The notes: generated by a model from the letters alone, not told the origin. Positions 8,214-16,094 are shown, counted from the first letter of the stretch. The stretch: 64,000 bases of DNA from Vibrio ponticus (GCF_009938225.1 NZ_AP019658.1:248001-312000); one strand, 5' to 3'. Numbers and translations: made by a program.

Positions 8214-8292
8214 GTACAAGTTGTACCAAAAATAATTTTGTACAATTAAATCGTTTTGTGTCTATACTTGTACATAAATAAAATTTGTACAA
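8214..8292 (+). promoter_or_regulatory. Array of four TTGTACA-type operators with a 19-bp-spaced promoter
   Basis: GTACAA-G-TTGTAC (8214-8226), TTGTACAA (8238-8245), CTTGTACA (8267-8274) and TTGTACAA (8285-8292) fall in 80 bp before the DUF523 gene. TTGTAC at 8238-8243 can serve as -35 and TATACT at 8263-8268 as -10 with a 19-bp spacer, typical of promoters controlled by MerR-family proteins. The MerR gene is second in the operon, so autoregulation is likely. Confidence 0.65.
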
Positions 8293-8321
8293 CCAGTCAC
8301 AATGAGTGCGGAGTGAAGATC

Positions 8322-9272
8322 ATGGAAGCGAGCATTAAAGTAGGTATCAGTGCATGTGTTTTAGGTGAGAAAGTGCGTTTTGATGCCGGTCATAAGCTAA
8401 GTCGTTTTGTCACCAAAGAGTTGGCGAATGTATTTGAATTCGTATCAGTTTGTCCGGAAGTTGAATCAGGCATGCCAGTCCCAAGACCCACTATCCGCCT
8501 GATGACAAATGAAGAGCGCATTACACTGGTTGAAACCAAAGACCCGACCCAAGATCACACCCAATCAATGCTCGATTTTTCTGCCAAGCGAGTTGAGCAG
8601 TTAAATAAACAAGATCTTTGCGGCTACATCGTGTGCGCCAAGTCACCAACTTGCGGTATGGAGCGCGTGAAAGTGTATGGTAAGAACAATGCCGACAAAG
8701 TAGGCATTGGCTTATACACCAAAGAGTTAATGGAGCGTATGCCATGGTTGCCGGTGGAAGAAGATGGTCGACTTAACGACCCAGTATTGAAAGAAAACTT
8801 CGTCACCCGCGTGTATTGCTTGAAAGACTTTTATGACTCGATGGGTGGCGAACCGACAGCAGGCAAAATTGTTGCCTTTCATTCTCGCTACAAACTGACG
8901 TTGATGGCACACCATCCTCAGTCCTATAAGTCGCTTGGGAAACTTGTCGCTGATGTCGCCAACTATGATCTGGAAGAGTTCTACCAGCTCTACCGTACCG
9001 GTCTGATGCAAGCGATGGCGAATCGCGCCAGTCGAAAAAACAATACCAATGTATTGATGCATATTCAGGGTTACTTTAAGCGTGATCTGAATACCAATGA
9101 AAAAGCTGAGTTGTGCCAAGTGATTGATGATTATCGTCAAGGTTTGCTACCTTTGCTCGCTCCGATGACGTTGCTTAAACATCACATGCAGCGTACACCG
9201 AATGAATACCTACAAAATCAAGCCTATTTGAATCCATATCCAGAGGAGTTACGTCTGCGTTATGCCTTGTGA
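8322..9272 (+). CDS. DUF523 and DUF1722 (YbgA-like) protein
   Basis: From ATG 8322 (GGAG upstream) this is a 316-residue protein. Residues about 1-155 are DUF523 (VGISACVLGEKVRFDAGHK, then CAKSPTCGMERVKVYG with paired Cys that could bind a cofactor or metal). Residues about 185-310 are DUF1722/YbgA (YKLTLMAHHPQSYKSLGKLV). Biochemistry is unknown, but YbgA genes sit beside photolyase genes in many gammaproteobacteria, including E. coli, and the same holds here. It overlaps the MerR gene by 11 nt and is first in the operon downstream of the TTGTACA sites. Confidence 0.9.
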   Translation: MEASIKVGISACVLGEKVRFDAGHKLSRFVTKELANVFEFVSVCPEVESGMPVPRPTIRLMTNEERITLVETKDPTQDHTQSMLDFSAKRVEQLNKQDLCGYIVCAKSPTCGMERVKVYGKNNADKVGIGLYTKELMERMPWLPVEEDGRLNDPVLKENFVTRVYCLKDFYDSMGGEPTAGKIVAFHSRYKLTLMAHHPQSYKSLGKLVADVANYDLEEFYQLYRTGLMQAMANRASRKNNTNVLMHIQGYFKRDLNTNEKAELCQVIDDYRQGLLPLLAPMTLLKHHMQRTPNEYLQNQAYLNPYPEELRLRYAL

Positions 9273-10059
9273 AAACAAATTATACGCTATAAGAGAAGTT
9301 TCAGAGCTCACTGGTATCAAACCGGTGACGCTAAGGGCTTGGCAGCGTCGTTATAATATCATTCAGCCAGAGCGCACGGATAAAGGACACCGCCTCTACA
9401 CTCAGCAGCATATCGAGCAAATTCAAACCATACAAGGTTGGCTGGAGAAAGGGGTGGCTATCGGTAAAGTCAAAGCTTTGCTAGAAAGTGGTGTCGATAG
9501 CCTTGACCAGCAGGCAACGGCTGCTTATCTCGATGAAGTAGAGCAGATGCTCACCGCGCTGGCGGTTTTGAATAAAAGCAAAGCAGATTCTGTTCTGTCG
9601 CAGGTCTGTAAGGAATATCCCCTTGATATCATCAAGGCGAGATTTATCCAGCCCACTATTGAGGCGTTAAAGCAAGTCAAGCGTAGCCAGCAAACGTTGC
9701 AGCTTGGCATGTTTCAATCTTTAGTTATGGCGAAACTCTCTTCGATTTTGGATGCGGAGAATAAAGTCGCGAGAAGAGGCAAGTGCTTAGTGGTGAGCTA
9801 TGACCCATTGGGTTCAATAGAGTTACGTCTTTGGGCGCTAAAGCTGGCAGAGAATGGTTATAAAATCAGCTTTATTGAAGCGGTTGATGATATTGCGGCA
9901 CTCATTGAACATCCAACGTTGGATAAGCATCAAGCATTGTCGATTTTTTCTTCTCAGGCGCCATCACAGACGCAACTAGTCTTGATGAGTCAAATATCTC
10001 AGCAAATGGGTGAGACTTTTTTACCGAGTCCATTGATAGAATCGTTAATTCAAGCATAG
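9262..10059 (+). CDS. MerR-family regulator, CarH/LitR-like without B12 His
   Basis: A 265-residue protein with an N-terminal MerR winged helix (YAIREVSELTGIKPVTLRAWQRRY, with GHRLY in the wing) and a C-terminal domain that resembles the cobalamin-binding fold of CarH/LitR. Where B12 proteins have D-x-H-x-x-G, this one reads YDPLGSIELR, so the axial His is absent and B12 binding is doubtful. It is translationally coupled to the preceding gene (11-nt overlap) and lies 9 nt before the photolyase gene. It probably binds the TTGTACA sites at 8214-8292 and controls this operon, perhaps in response to light through a partner. The light link is inference. Confidence 0.85.
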   Translation: MPCENKLYAIREVSELTGIKPVTLRAWQRRYNIIQPERTDKGHRLYTQQHIEQIQTIQGWLEKGVAIGKVKALLESGVDSLDQQATAAYLDEVEQMLTALAVLNKSKADSVLSQVCKEYPLDIIKARFIQPTIEALKQVKRSQQTLQLGMFQSLVMAKLSSILDAENKVARRGKCLVVSYDPLGSIELRLWALKLAENGYKISFIEAVDDIAALIEHPTLDKHQALSIFSSQAPSQTQLVLMSQISQQMGETFLPSPLIESLIQA

Positions 10060-10068
10060 GGACATAAA

Positions 10069-11478
10069 ATGCAAATAGTGTGGTTGCGACGTGATTTACG
10101 AGCGGAAGACAATAGCGCGTTGCATCATGCCATCGCGTCCGGTGAGCAGGTGGTTGCGGTCTATATTGCCACTCCTCAAACCTGGCGTGAGCACTATTTG
10201 GCGCCAATGCAAGCCGATCTGATTTATCGTCGTCTGTTTGAACTCCAAGCAGATCTTGCCGCGTTGAACATACCTTTGCTCTATCAGCAAGTGGAGACTT
10301 TTACTCAAAGCGTTGAATGGCTGACTGGTTTATCTCAAACGCTGCAAGTGAGTAAGATTTTGTTCAACAAAGAGTATGAGTGGAACGAGACTCAGCGGGA
10401 TCAGGCGTTAGTTGAAAGCGTTGACTGTGAGGTGGCAAGCTTCGATGATAAATGCTTGTTTGCTCCCGGCACGGTTTTCAATAAACAGGGTGACTACTTT
10501 AAAGTCTTTACGCCATTTAAGAAGCACTGCCTTGCCAAGCTTGAACAATACCCGGTGACGATTGCGCCTCGAGTGATGTGCGAGACAGATGTCGAGCAGA
10601 TAGAACTTGAGTCGCTGATATTGTCAGCAGATTCCCCTTTTGACTACCCGCGAGAGTCAAGCCAGCAATATGTGGTTGAGACGAAGGCGATTCGCCAGAT
10701 CTTGCGTGATTTTTGCCGACAAGATATCGATGATTACCAAGAGCTACGCGATTTTCCTGCCATTGAGGGAACAAGTAGATTGTCGCCTTATCTTGCAATA
10801 GGTGCGTTGTCCGTGCGTCAATGCACCGCGAGGTTGATGTATGGTGAGACGCCGCACTTGAGTAATGGACGCCAAACTTGGCTAAGCGAACTCATTTGGC
10901 GCGATTTTTATCAGCATTTAATTTATTTTGAGCCAAAATTATCTAAAGGACGCAACTTCGTCAGTTGGACAGAAAAAGTAACGTGGCTAAATAACGACAG
11001 CTATTTGTCTGCGTGGCAATTGGGTAACACTGGCTATCCTATTGTTGATGCAGCGATGCGACAGTTAAACGCCACTGGGTGGATGCACAATCGTCTAAGA
11101 ATGATTGTGGCAAGTTTTCTGACTAAGGATCTTCATATCCATTGGCATGAAGGCGAGAAATACTTTATGTACAAGCTGATAGATGGTGATTATGCTGCCA
11201 ATAACGGCGGCTGGCAGTGGAGTGCGTCGACTGGTTGTGATGGTCAACCTTATTTCCGCATTTTTAACCCTATCACTCAAGGTGAGCGCTTTGACCCCAA
11301 AGGCGAGTTTGTGCGCCGCTGGGTACCTGAGCTTGCTGATGTCCCAGACAAGTATGTTCATAAGCCTTGGTTATGGAATAATGTAAATACCTTGTCATAT
11401 CCGCATCCAATAGTTGATCACAAAAGCGAAAGAGAGCTAACCTTACGCCTCTTTCAAGATGCCAAGGATTCTGTGTAA
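10069..11478 (+). CDS. phrB: Deoxyribodipyrimidine photolyase (class I CPD)
   Basis: A 469-residue flavoprotein with an N-terminal antenna domain (IVWLRRDLRAEDNSALHHA) and a C-terminal FAD domain carrying the class I signature: WLSELIWRDFYQH, GWMHNRLRM, then DGDYAANNGGWQWSASTGCD and YFRIFNP. It repairs UV-induced cyclobutane pyrimidine dimers using blue light. It follows the MerR gene by 9 nt and its stop overlaps the start of the L,D-transpeptidase gene (TAATG), so it belongs to the same transcript. Length and motifs are normal, with no sign of a cryptochrome tail. Confidence 0.95.
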   Translation: MQIVWLRRDLRAEDNSALHHAIASGEQVVAVYIATPQTWREHYLAPMQADLIYRRLFELQADLAALNIPLLYQQVETFTQSVEWLTGLSQTLQVSKILFNKEYEWNETQRDQALVESVDCEVASFDDKCLFAPGTVFNKQGDYFKVFTPFKKHCLAKLEQYPVTIAPRVMCETDVEQIELESLILSADSPFDYPRESSQQYVVETKAIRQILRDFCRQDIDDYQELRDFPAIEGTSRLSPYLAIGALSVRQCTARLMYGETPHLSNGRQTWLSELIWRDFYQHLIYFEPKLSKGRNFVSWTEKVTWLNNDSYLSAWQLGNTGYPIVDAAMRQLNATGWMHNRLRMIVASFLTKDLHIHWHEGEKYFMYKLIDGDYAANNGGWQWSASTGCDGQPYFRIFNPITQGERFDPKGEFVRRWVPELADVPDKYVHKPWLWNNVNTLSYPHPIVDHKSERELTLRLFQDAKDSV

Positions 11479-12383
11479 TGCTGCGTAAGCTGCTTCTTAT
11501 CTTTAGTTGTTTTAGCGCCTCTGCTTGGGCGACCAGTTATCAATTGCCACCGGAAGGCAGCAATATTGTCGGTAGAATCCAGTTTCACCAGATTCAAAAG
11601 GGTGAAAGCATGGCTGATATTGCTAAGCAATATGATATTGGCTTTCTTGCCTTGATGGCGGCAAACCAAGGGGTGGATCCTTTTTTGCCTGCTGAAGGCT
11701 ACGTACTCACTATTCCGACACAAGTCATTTTACCTAACGTTGAACGCAAAGGGATTGTGATTAATTTGGCGGAGCTACGTTTGTATTACTTCGAGCCAGA
11801 GAGCGATATTGTACATATCTTCCCAGTAGGAATTGGTCGTATTGGGCGCGATACACCTGAAATGGTGACTAAGATCAGCCAAAAACGCCCAAACCCGACT
11901 TGGACGCCACCAAATTCGATTCGCAAAGAATACGCAGCGAAAGGCATTGAACTTCCTGCGGTAGTGCCTGCGGGTCCGGATAACCCATTAGGTGAATACG
12001 CTCTGCGCCTAGCGCATGGTAAAGGCGATTACCTTATTCATGGCACTAACAAAGACTTTGGTATCGGTATGCGTGTGAGCGCCGGCTGTATTCGTATGGA
12101 TCCAAAAGATATTGAGTGGTTGTTTAGCCAAGTTGACCTTGGCATCAAGGTGACCGTGATAAATGAACCTGTGAAGCTAAGTCTAGAGCCGGATCGCAGC
12201 GTGTATTTAGAAGCTCATGAGCCACTGACTCGTAGTGATGGCAGTAAGAAGATCCTTGGTGTACCAGAGGAATTGACTTGGTGGCTACAAGCGATGAACA
12301 AGTCTGACGCTAAGGCACGTGCGGTAATTCTGGCGCAAAATGGTGTGCCAGTTGAAATTGTGGAGCCACACGGTGTCGAATAA
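11478..12383 (+). CDS. L,D-transpeptidase (ErfK/YbiS/YcfS type)
   Basis: A 301-residue exported protein. The signal peptide MLRKLLLIFSCFSASAWA is followed by a LysM-like region (HQIQKGESMADIAKQYDIGF, about residues 35-70) and a YkuD catalytic domain with HGTNKDFG near residue 187 and the active-site SAGCIRM near residue 200. Enzymes of this type attach Braun lipoprotein to peptidoglycan or make 3-3 cross-links. An Lpp-like substrate is encoded at 26961-27209. The ATG overlaps the photolyase stop, so it is coupled to a DNA-repair operon although its role is in the envelope. Confidence 0.93.
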   Translation: MLRKLLLIFSCFSASAWATSYQLPPEGSNIVGRIQFHQIQKGESMADIAKQYDIGFLALMAANQGVDPFLPAEGYVLTIPTQVILPNVERKGIVINLAELRLYYFEPESDIVHIFPVGIGRIGRDTPEMVTKISQKRPNPTWTPPNSIRKEYAAKGIELPAVVPAGPDNPLGEYALRLAHGKGDYLIHGTNKDFGIGMRVSAGCIRMDPKDIEWLFSQVDLGIKVTVINEPVKLSLEPDRSVYLEAHEPLTRSDGSKKILGVPEELTWWLQAMNKSDAKARAVILAQNGVPVEIVEPHGVE

Positions 12384-12431
12384 TAAACGTGTCGAGTGAT
12401 TGAACTTGATTTCGTCACTCAGTGTAAACTT

Positions 12432-12461
12432 AACGCTACGCTTGCGCGTGGCGTTTTTTTT
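12432..12461 (+). terminator. Terminator of the photolyase/L,D-transpeptidase operon
   Basis: AACGCTACGC and GCGTGGCGTT form a 10-bp stem with one wobble pair around a 4-nt loop, followed by eight Ts. Confidence 0.85.
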
Positions 12462-12558
12462 GCTATTTATTCGACATTTTTGACCTCTGACGCCATTTTA
12501 TGGCACGGAAAATATGCCCTTGTGCTGTTTACAAGGGAGAAAGCAAAGGAAAGCATAT

Positions 12559-13161
12559 ATGGATAAGGATCATTCCCTTTATGAAAACTTATTGGCGCTC
12601 ATTTTGGGTAGCGCATTGGTTTCATTAGGCGTCATCTTCTTCAATCAAGTCGGGCTGCTTACGGGTGGGACGGCTGGTTTGGCAATTTTTATTACTAAAG
12701 TGACCGACTTTAGTTTCGGACAAGTCTTCTTTGCCCTCAATCTGCCTTTCTACTACTTATCAATTACTCGTATGGGGTGGCGCTTTACCATCAACACTTT
12801 TGTCGCAGTGGCAATCGTATCGTTAGCAGTAGACCATTTACACTATGTTATAGAGTTAAAACAGCTTCACGAGGTGTACGCAGCGCTTATTGGTGGAGGA
12901 TTGATTGGTACAGGGATGCTGGTTATCTTTCGTCATAAGATGAGCTTAGGCGGTTTTAATATCCTCGCCCTGTTTCTACAAGACCGCTTTGGCATCCGTG
13001 CAGGTAAAGTGCAGATGGCGCTTGATTGCAGCATAGTATTTATGTCGCTGTTTATTGTGCATTGGAGTTTGATTGCGTTATCGGTCGTTGGTGCGGTGGT
13101 GACAAATCTGATTTTAGCGATGAACCATAAACCTGGGCGTTATCAGCCACAACCCAATTAA
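12559..13161 (+). CDS. YitT family membrane protein
   Basis: A 200-residue protein of about five membrane helices, with the YitT/DUF161 hallmark FFNQVGLLTGGTAGLAIFIT near the N-terminus and an FNILALFLQDRFGIRAGK segment later. ATG 12559 has AAAGGA 8 nt upstream, better than the in-frame ATG at 12514. The family is widespread in bacteria and its function is unproven. The protein lacks the C-terminal DUF2179 domain of Bacillus members. Monocistronic. Confidence 0.88.
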   Translation: MDKDHSLYENLLALILGSALVSLGVIFFNQVGLLTGGTAGLAIFITKVTDFSFGQVFFALNLPFYYLSITRMGWRFTINTFVAVAIVSLAVDHLHYVIELKQLHEVYAALIGGGLIGTGMLVIFRHKMSLGGFNILALFLQDRFGIRAGKVQMALDCSIVFMSLFIVHWSLIALSVVGAVVTNLILAMNHKPGRYQPQPN

Positions 13162-13184
13162 CAATAGCCTGGTAAGAAACAGGC

Positions 13185-13330
13185 AAAAAAAAGCGCCCAT
13201 ATGATAAGCAAACATATGGGCGAAAAATTGGGCAACAATTTGAAATTGTTAATTGGAGATGTTGGTAAACATCCATATTCAAACTGTTAAAACATTCTCG
13301 ATCTTACGAATGATTTGTTCAGTATGACCA
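13185..13330 (-). ncRNA. Possible small RNA ending in a strong terminator
   Basis: On the minus strand the 10-bp hairpin CGCCCATATG...CATATGGGCG (13194-13222) is followed by eight Ts (13185-13192). Two further stem-loops lie just upstream: GATGTT-N4-AACATC (13258-13273) and AACAAT...ATTGTT (13234-13250). No minus-strand gene ends nearby (the next is at 13844, 620 bp away), so the terminator needs another transcript. The 5' end is a guess; I found no convincing promoter. Confidence 0.4.
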
Positions 13331-13693
13331 ACCCCGCTAACTTAACACTTCTGTTACGAATCTTTAATTGATAAATTTACAAAGATAAATTCCAAAATTG
13401 CAATTTAGCCGCTAGCCCTTGTCCTATAAGGGTTTCATAATATCCAGCCGGATCACTTCTTTTAGTGTCTTTAGTTTCGCCAAAAGCGATATAAACTATT
13501 GATAAAAAGCGTAAACCAAAAAAGAAAATTTACGTCTAAACCGCCATCTGGTGAAATAATCTGCAATAAAATGCAACAAGCTGTCTTAGAAAAAAATACG
13601 CTGATATAACCGATCAGTTTGCTGATCAATAGCTAGAATGTTTAACGTTTTTGTAATGTATGCCATGCGGTTTATTGGCGAGTGATAACATTT

Positions 13694-13733
<40 letters not shown>

Positions 13734-13843
13734 GGGAATGATCCCGTTGGGTAGACACTGGTGAGAGATTAGTGGGTGTAGGGCGTTATTAGATTAATTA
13801 TAAATTGGAGTTTGGGAAAAACCGCTCCTCCTTGAGCCAAAAA

Positions 13844-14056
13844 TCATTTCATGCTTTTTGCTGCATGTTCAATTTGCTTTGGTGACATGCCAATGGCAAT
13901 AGCGCCAGTAGCAATCGCTTTAATGGTTTGCTCTGTTGTCACTTCTGCCTTGGCTGATTTGTCATGATTGTCTGCGTCATCTTGTTGATTGGCTGCGTGT
14001 ACGCCAAATGCTGAGAATGATAACAGGGACAAAGCAATAACAATTGCCGTTCTCAT
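13844..14056 (-). CDS. Secreted micro-protein 1 of a tandem family (70 aa)
   Basis: Seventy residues: signal peptide MRTAIVIALSLLSFSAFGVHA, an acidic insert (NQQDDADNHDK) found only in this copy, then the family core TTEQTIKAIATGAIAIGMSP and KQIEHAAKSMK. GAGG stands 7 nt before the ATG. It is the last of five paralogues that lie head to tail with 54-59 bp gaps. The core pattern [ST]xEQxIKxxxxGAIxxGM[ST]xxQIxxA is shared by all or most copies and suggests two short helices. No Cys, so no disulfide. I do not recognise the family and give no function. Confidence 0.8.
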   Translation of the reverse strand: MRTAIVIALSLLSFSAFGVHAANQQDDADNHDKSAKAEVTTEQTIKAIATGAIAIGMSPKQIEHAAKSMK

Positions 14057-14111
14057 AGTAAAACCTCTTCAATGTTTTGTTGGTCATCGTCGACTAATGA
14101 CCGATTTTTTA

Positions 14112-14273
14112 TTAAATGGCTTGCTGAATTTGTGCATGCGACATGCCAACGCTAATCGCACCACGAGCAAGACCTTGAGCAACTCGCTCTGCTGATACCG
14201 TCGCTGTGTTAGCTTGGGTAGCAAAAGCAGAAACCGAGAAAATAGATAACGCGATAATCAGAGCTTTTTTCAT
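14112..14273 (-). CDS. Secreted micro-protein 2 of a tandem family (53 aa)
   Basis: Starts MKKALIIALSIFSVSAFATQ, a clear cleavable signal peptide, and ends with ARGAISVGMSHAQIQQAI. Mature length would be about 35 residues. AAAGG lies 8 nt before the ATG. It has VSAERVAQGL where the others have xxEQxIKG, making it the most divergent core. Same strand and spacing as its paralogues; probably one transcript. Confidence 0.75.
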   Translation of the reverse strand: MKKALIIALSIFSVSAFATQANTATVSAERVAQGLARGAISVGMSHAQIQQAI

Positions 14274-14327
14274 AGTTATTACCTTTTTCATTTTAGTTGT
14301 TTGAATGACTAATCAATATAACAATGG

Positions 14328-14489
14328 TTATTTCAGTACGTTTTGAATTTGTTTTGGTGTCATACCAATAATAATCGCGCCTGACGCAACACCCTTAATC
14401 GCTTGTTCTGCCGTTACATGAGCATTGGTATGGGCAGCGTAAGCAGAAATAGAGAAGATAGATAGCGCGATAACTAGTACTTTTTTCAT
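14328..14489 (-). CDS. Secreted micro-protein 3 of a tandem family (53 aa)
   Basis: Signal peptide MKKVLVIALSIFSISAYA, then a mature part with VTAEQAIKGVASGAIIIGMT and PKQIQNVLK. A strong AAAAGG ribosome site precedes the ATG. Differences from the neighbours concentrate in the mature region before the core, while the signal peptide is nearly constant. Confidence 0.75.
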   Translation of the reverse strand: MKKVLVIALSIFSISAYAAHTNAHVTAEQAIKGVASGAIIIGMTPKQIQNVLK

Positions 14490-14546
14490 AGTGTTTACCT
14501 TTTCCTTTTCAGTGTTGTCGTTAAGTGTTGAGCTGATTGGTTTAAA

Positions 14547-14711
14547 TTAGTTAATTGCTTTTTCAATTTGTTTTGCTGACATACCAACGCTGATTGCGCC
14601 AGTTGCGAAGCCTTTAATAGCTTGCTCTGTTGATACATTTGCAGTGAATGAGTGTGCTGCGAATGCTGAAACAGAGAAGATTGATAGTGCGATAACTAGT
14701 GCTTTTTTCAT
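14547..14711 (-). CDS. Secreted micro-protein 4 of a tandem family (54 aa)
   Basis: Signal peptide MKKALVIALSIFSVSAFA, short spacer, then VSTEQAIKGFATGAISVGMS and AKQIEKAIN. AAAGGA precedes the ATG. It is closest to copies 3 and 5. The start-to-start distance to copy 3 is 222 bp, against 216-217 bp between the later copies and 245 bp to copy 5, as expected of serial tandem duplication. Confidence 0.77.
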   Translation of the reverse strand: MKKALVIALSIFSVSAFAAHSFTANVSTEQAIKGFATGAISVGMSAKQIEKAIN

Positions 14712-14770
14712 GATGTTTTCCTTTATTACTGATTTTTAATTTGTGAATCGTGTTGAGCTGACTTTATTTC

Positions 14771-14956
14771 TTATTTCACTGCGTTTTCAATTTGGCTAGC
14801 AGACATACCGAAGCTGATTGCGCCGTTGCCGATAGCTTTAATTACTTGTTCAGTTTGTTGAGCTTGACCATTAACAGCGTGGCTTGAAAATGCTGCGTGC
14901 GCTGCGAAAGCTGAAACTGAAAGTACTGACAATGCGATAACTAGTGCTTTTTTCAT
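14771..14956 (-). CDS. Secreted micro-protein 5 of a tandem family (61 aa)
   Basis: First gene of the array in transcription order. Signal peptide MKKALVIALSVLSVSAFAAHA, an insert rich in Gln, Ser and Ala, then TEQVIKAIGNGAISFGMS and ASQIENAVK. A purine-rich AAGAAGAAG site precedes the ATG. Upstream, 15044-15071 holds three GGAAAT half-sites that could be the operator for the whole array, with the LysR gene beyond. Confidence 0.8.
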   Translation of the reverse strand: MKKALVIALSVLSVSAFAAHAAFSSHAVNGQAQQTEQVIKAIGNGAISFGMSASQIENAVK

Positions 14957-15043
14957 AATTTGATCTTCTTCTTATTTATTTAGGTTTTGGGCTGTGCCCC
15001 TCTCGATGTGGTGAATATTAATGAGACTTGGCTCACGTTTACA

Positions 15044-15071
15044 GGAAATGCAGAATTTCCATTTTGGAAAT
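15044..15071. promoter_or_regulatory. Triple half-site GGAAAT/ATTTCC/GGAAAT
   Basis: GGAAAT (15044-15049), ATTTCC (15055-15060) and GGAAAT (15066-15071) are each 5 bp apart, giving two overlapping palindromes upstream of the micro-protein array. It is a candidate site for the neighbouring LysR protein. Confidence 0.5.
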
Positions 15072-15141
15072 TACCGTGTCTGAGTTCACATAATGAACGT
15101 TTAGGTTGATTGTTGTGCGATTTGACTTTTTGTTAAGCGAT

Positions 15142-15168
15142 AAAAAAAGCCCCACATAAAGTGAGGCT
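15142..15168 (-). terminator. Terminator of the LysR gene
   Basis: Minus-strand AGCCTCAC / GTGGGGCT stem (one wobble pair) with a 5-nt loop and seven Ts. It would insulate the micro-protein array from the LysR gene upstream of it. Confidence 0.8.
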
Positions 15169-15212
15169 AGAAAAATGACGTTCAAAAGGCTTGATAAATA
15201 AGTTGTTATTTA

Positions 15213-16094
15213 TTAATTGCTTAAACTGGATAGTACGCGTTCGCCAACGTTGTAAAGCCAGGTTTTTTGCGGATCGTTTTGTTTCGCGCGGTGAAAACTC
15301 ATCACGCAATGAAGATTGAGATTTGTGAGCGGAAGCCCAATTGCTCGGCAGTTTTTAGGGATCACTCGTGACATGGTAAAAGAGAAGTGATCGGAATTGG
15401 TGACGATATTTTCGATGGTTAAGGTATTTTCGACTTCGACATCTGCGGTAATACGATGTCCAAGGCTAGCCAGACGCTCAAATAGCGGATAGCGCACGTC
15501 ATTCCAGCCAGGGTTTCTTGTGATCACAAAGGGATATTGCTTTAGTTCTTCAAAAGTTTGCGCGGGATGATCGTCGCGAACATAAAAAGCAGGGGAGATA
15601 TTACATAACGCTTTTTGCTGAATAACTTGTGGCAGAGTTTCATCGTAAATACCAAATAGCACGGAATTTTCCCCTTCAATAAGACGCGTGCGTGCTTCCA
15701 GGTTCCATTGACGCATGGAAAATTTGGCATGGGGCGCTTCTTTACGCAGGGCTAAATAGAGCTTGTCGCCAAAGTTGTCCCAAAATAACGCGTGTCCATA
15801 TAGGATAATTTCTTGTTTAAGCGTTTGTGGATCAAAGTCTGTCGGCTGAATAGAGTCAAAGGTAGCCAAAATAGCTTCAAAGTGACTGATGTTGGTTTCG
15901 ATAAACGTAGTGGGTTCGAAACCTTTGCGGGTCTGAATAAATAGCGGGTCTTCGAAATGAAGTTTAAGTTTAGATAAGATTTTACTGACTGCACTAGAGG
16001 TTTTCCCTACCGCGTCCGCGACTAGCTTTACGTTTCTTAGTTCATGCATTTTAACTAAGACAAAAATACTTTGGATATCTAAATTGTTCCCCAT
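15213..16094 (-). CDS. LysR-family transcriptional regulator
   Basis: A 293-residue regulator with an N-terminal winged helix (LVADAVGKTSSAVSKILSKL) and a LysR substrate-binding domain. ATG 16094 has AGAG 8 nt upstream; a GTG at 16100 is the alternative. It points the same way as the downstream micro-protein array but is separated from it by a terminator, so it may control the array through the GGAAAT sites rather than share its transcript. The effector is unknown; the C-terminal domain gives no clear hint. Confidence 0.9.
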   Translation of the reverse strand: MGNNLDIQSIFVLVKMHELRNVKLVADAVGKTSSAVSKILSKLKLHFEDPLFIQTRKGFEPTTFIETNISHFEAILATFDSIQPTDFDPQTLKQEIILYGHALFWDNFGDKLYLALRKEAPHAKFSMRQWNLEARTRLIEGENSVLFGIYDETLPQVIQQKALCNISPAFYVRDDHPAQTFEELKQYPFVITRNPGWNDVRYPLFERLASLGHRITADVEVENTLTIENIVTNSDHFSFTMSRVIPKNCRAIGLPLTNLNLHCVMSFHRAKQNDPQKTWLYNVGERVLSSLSN

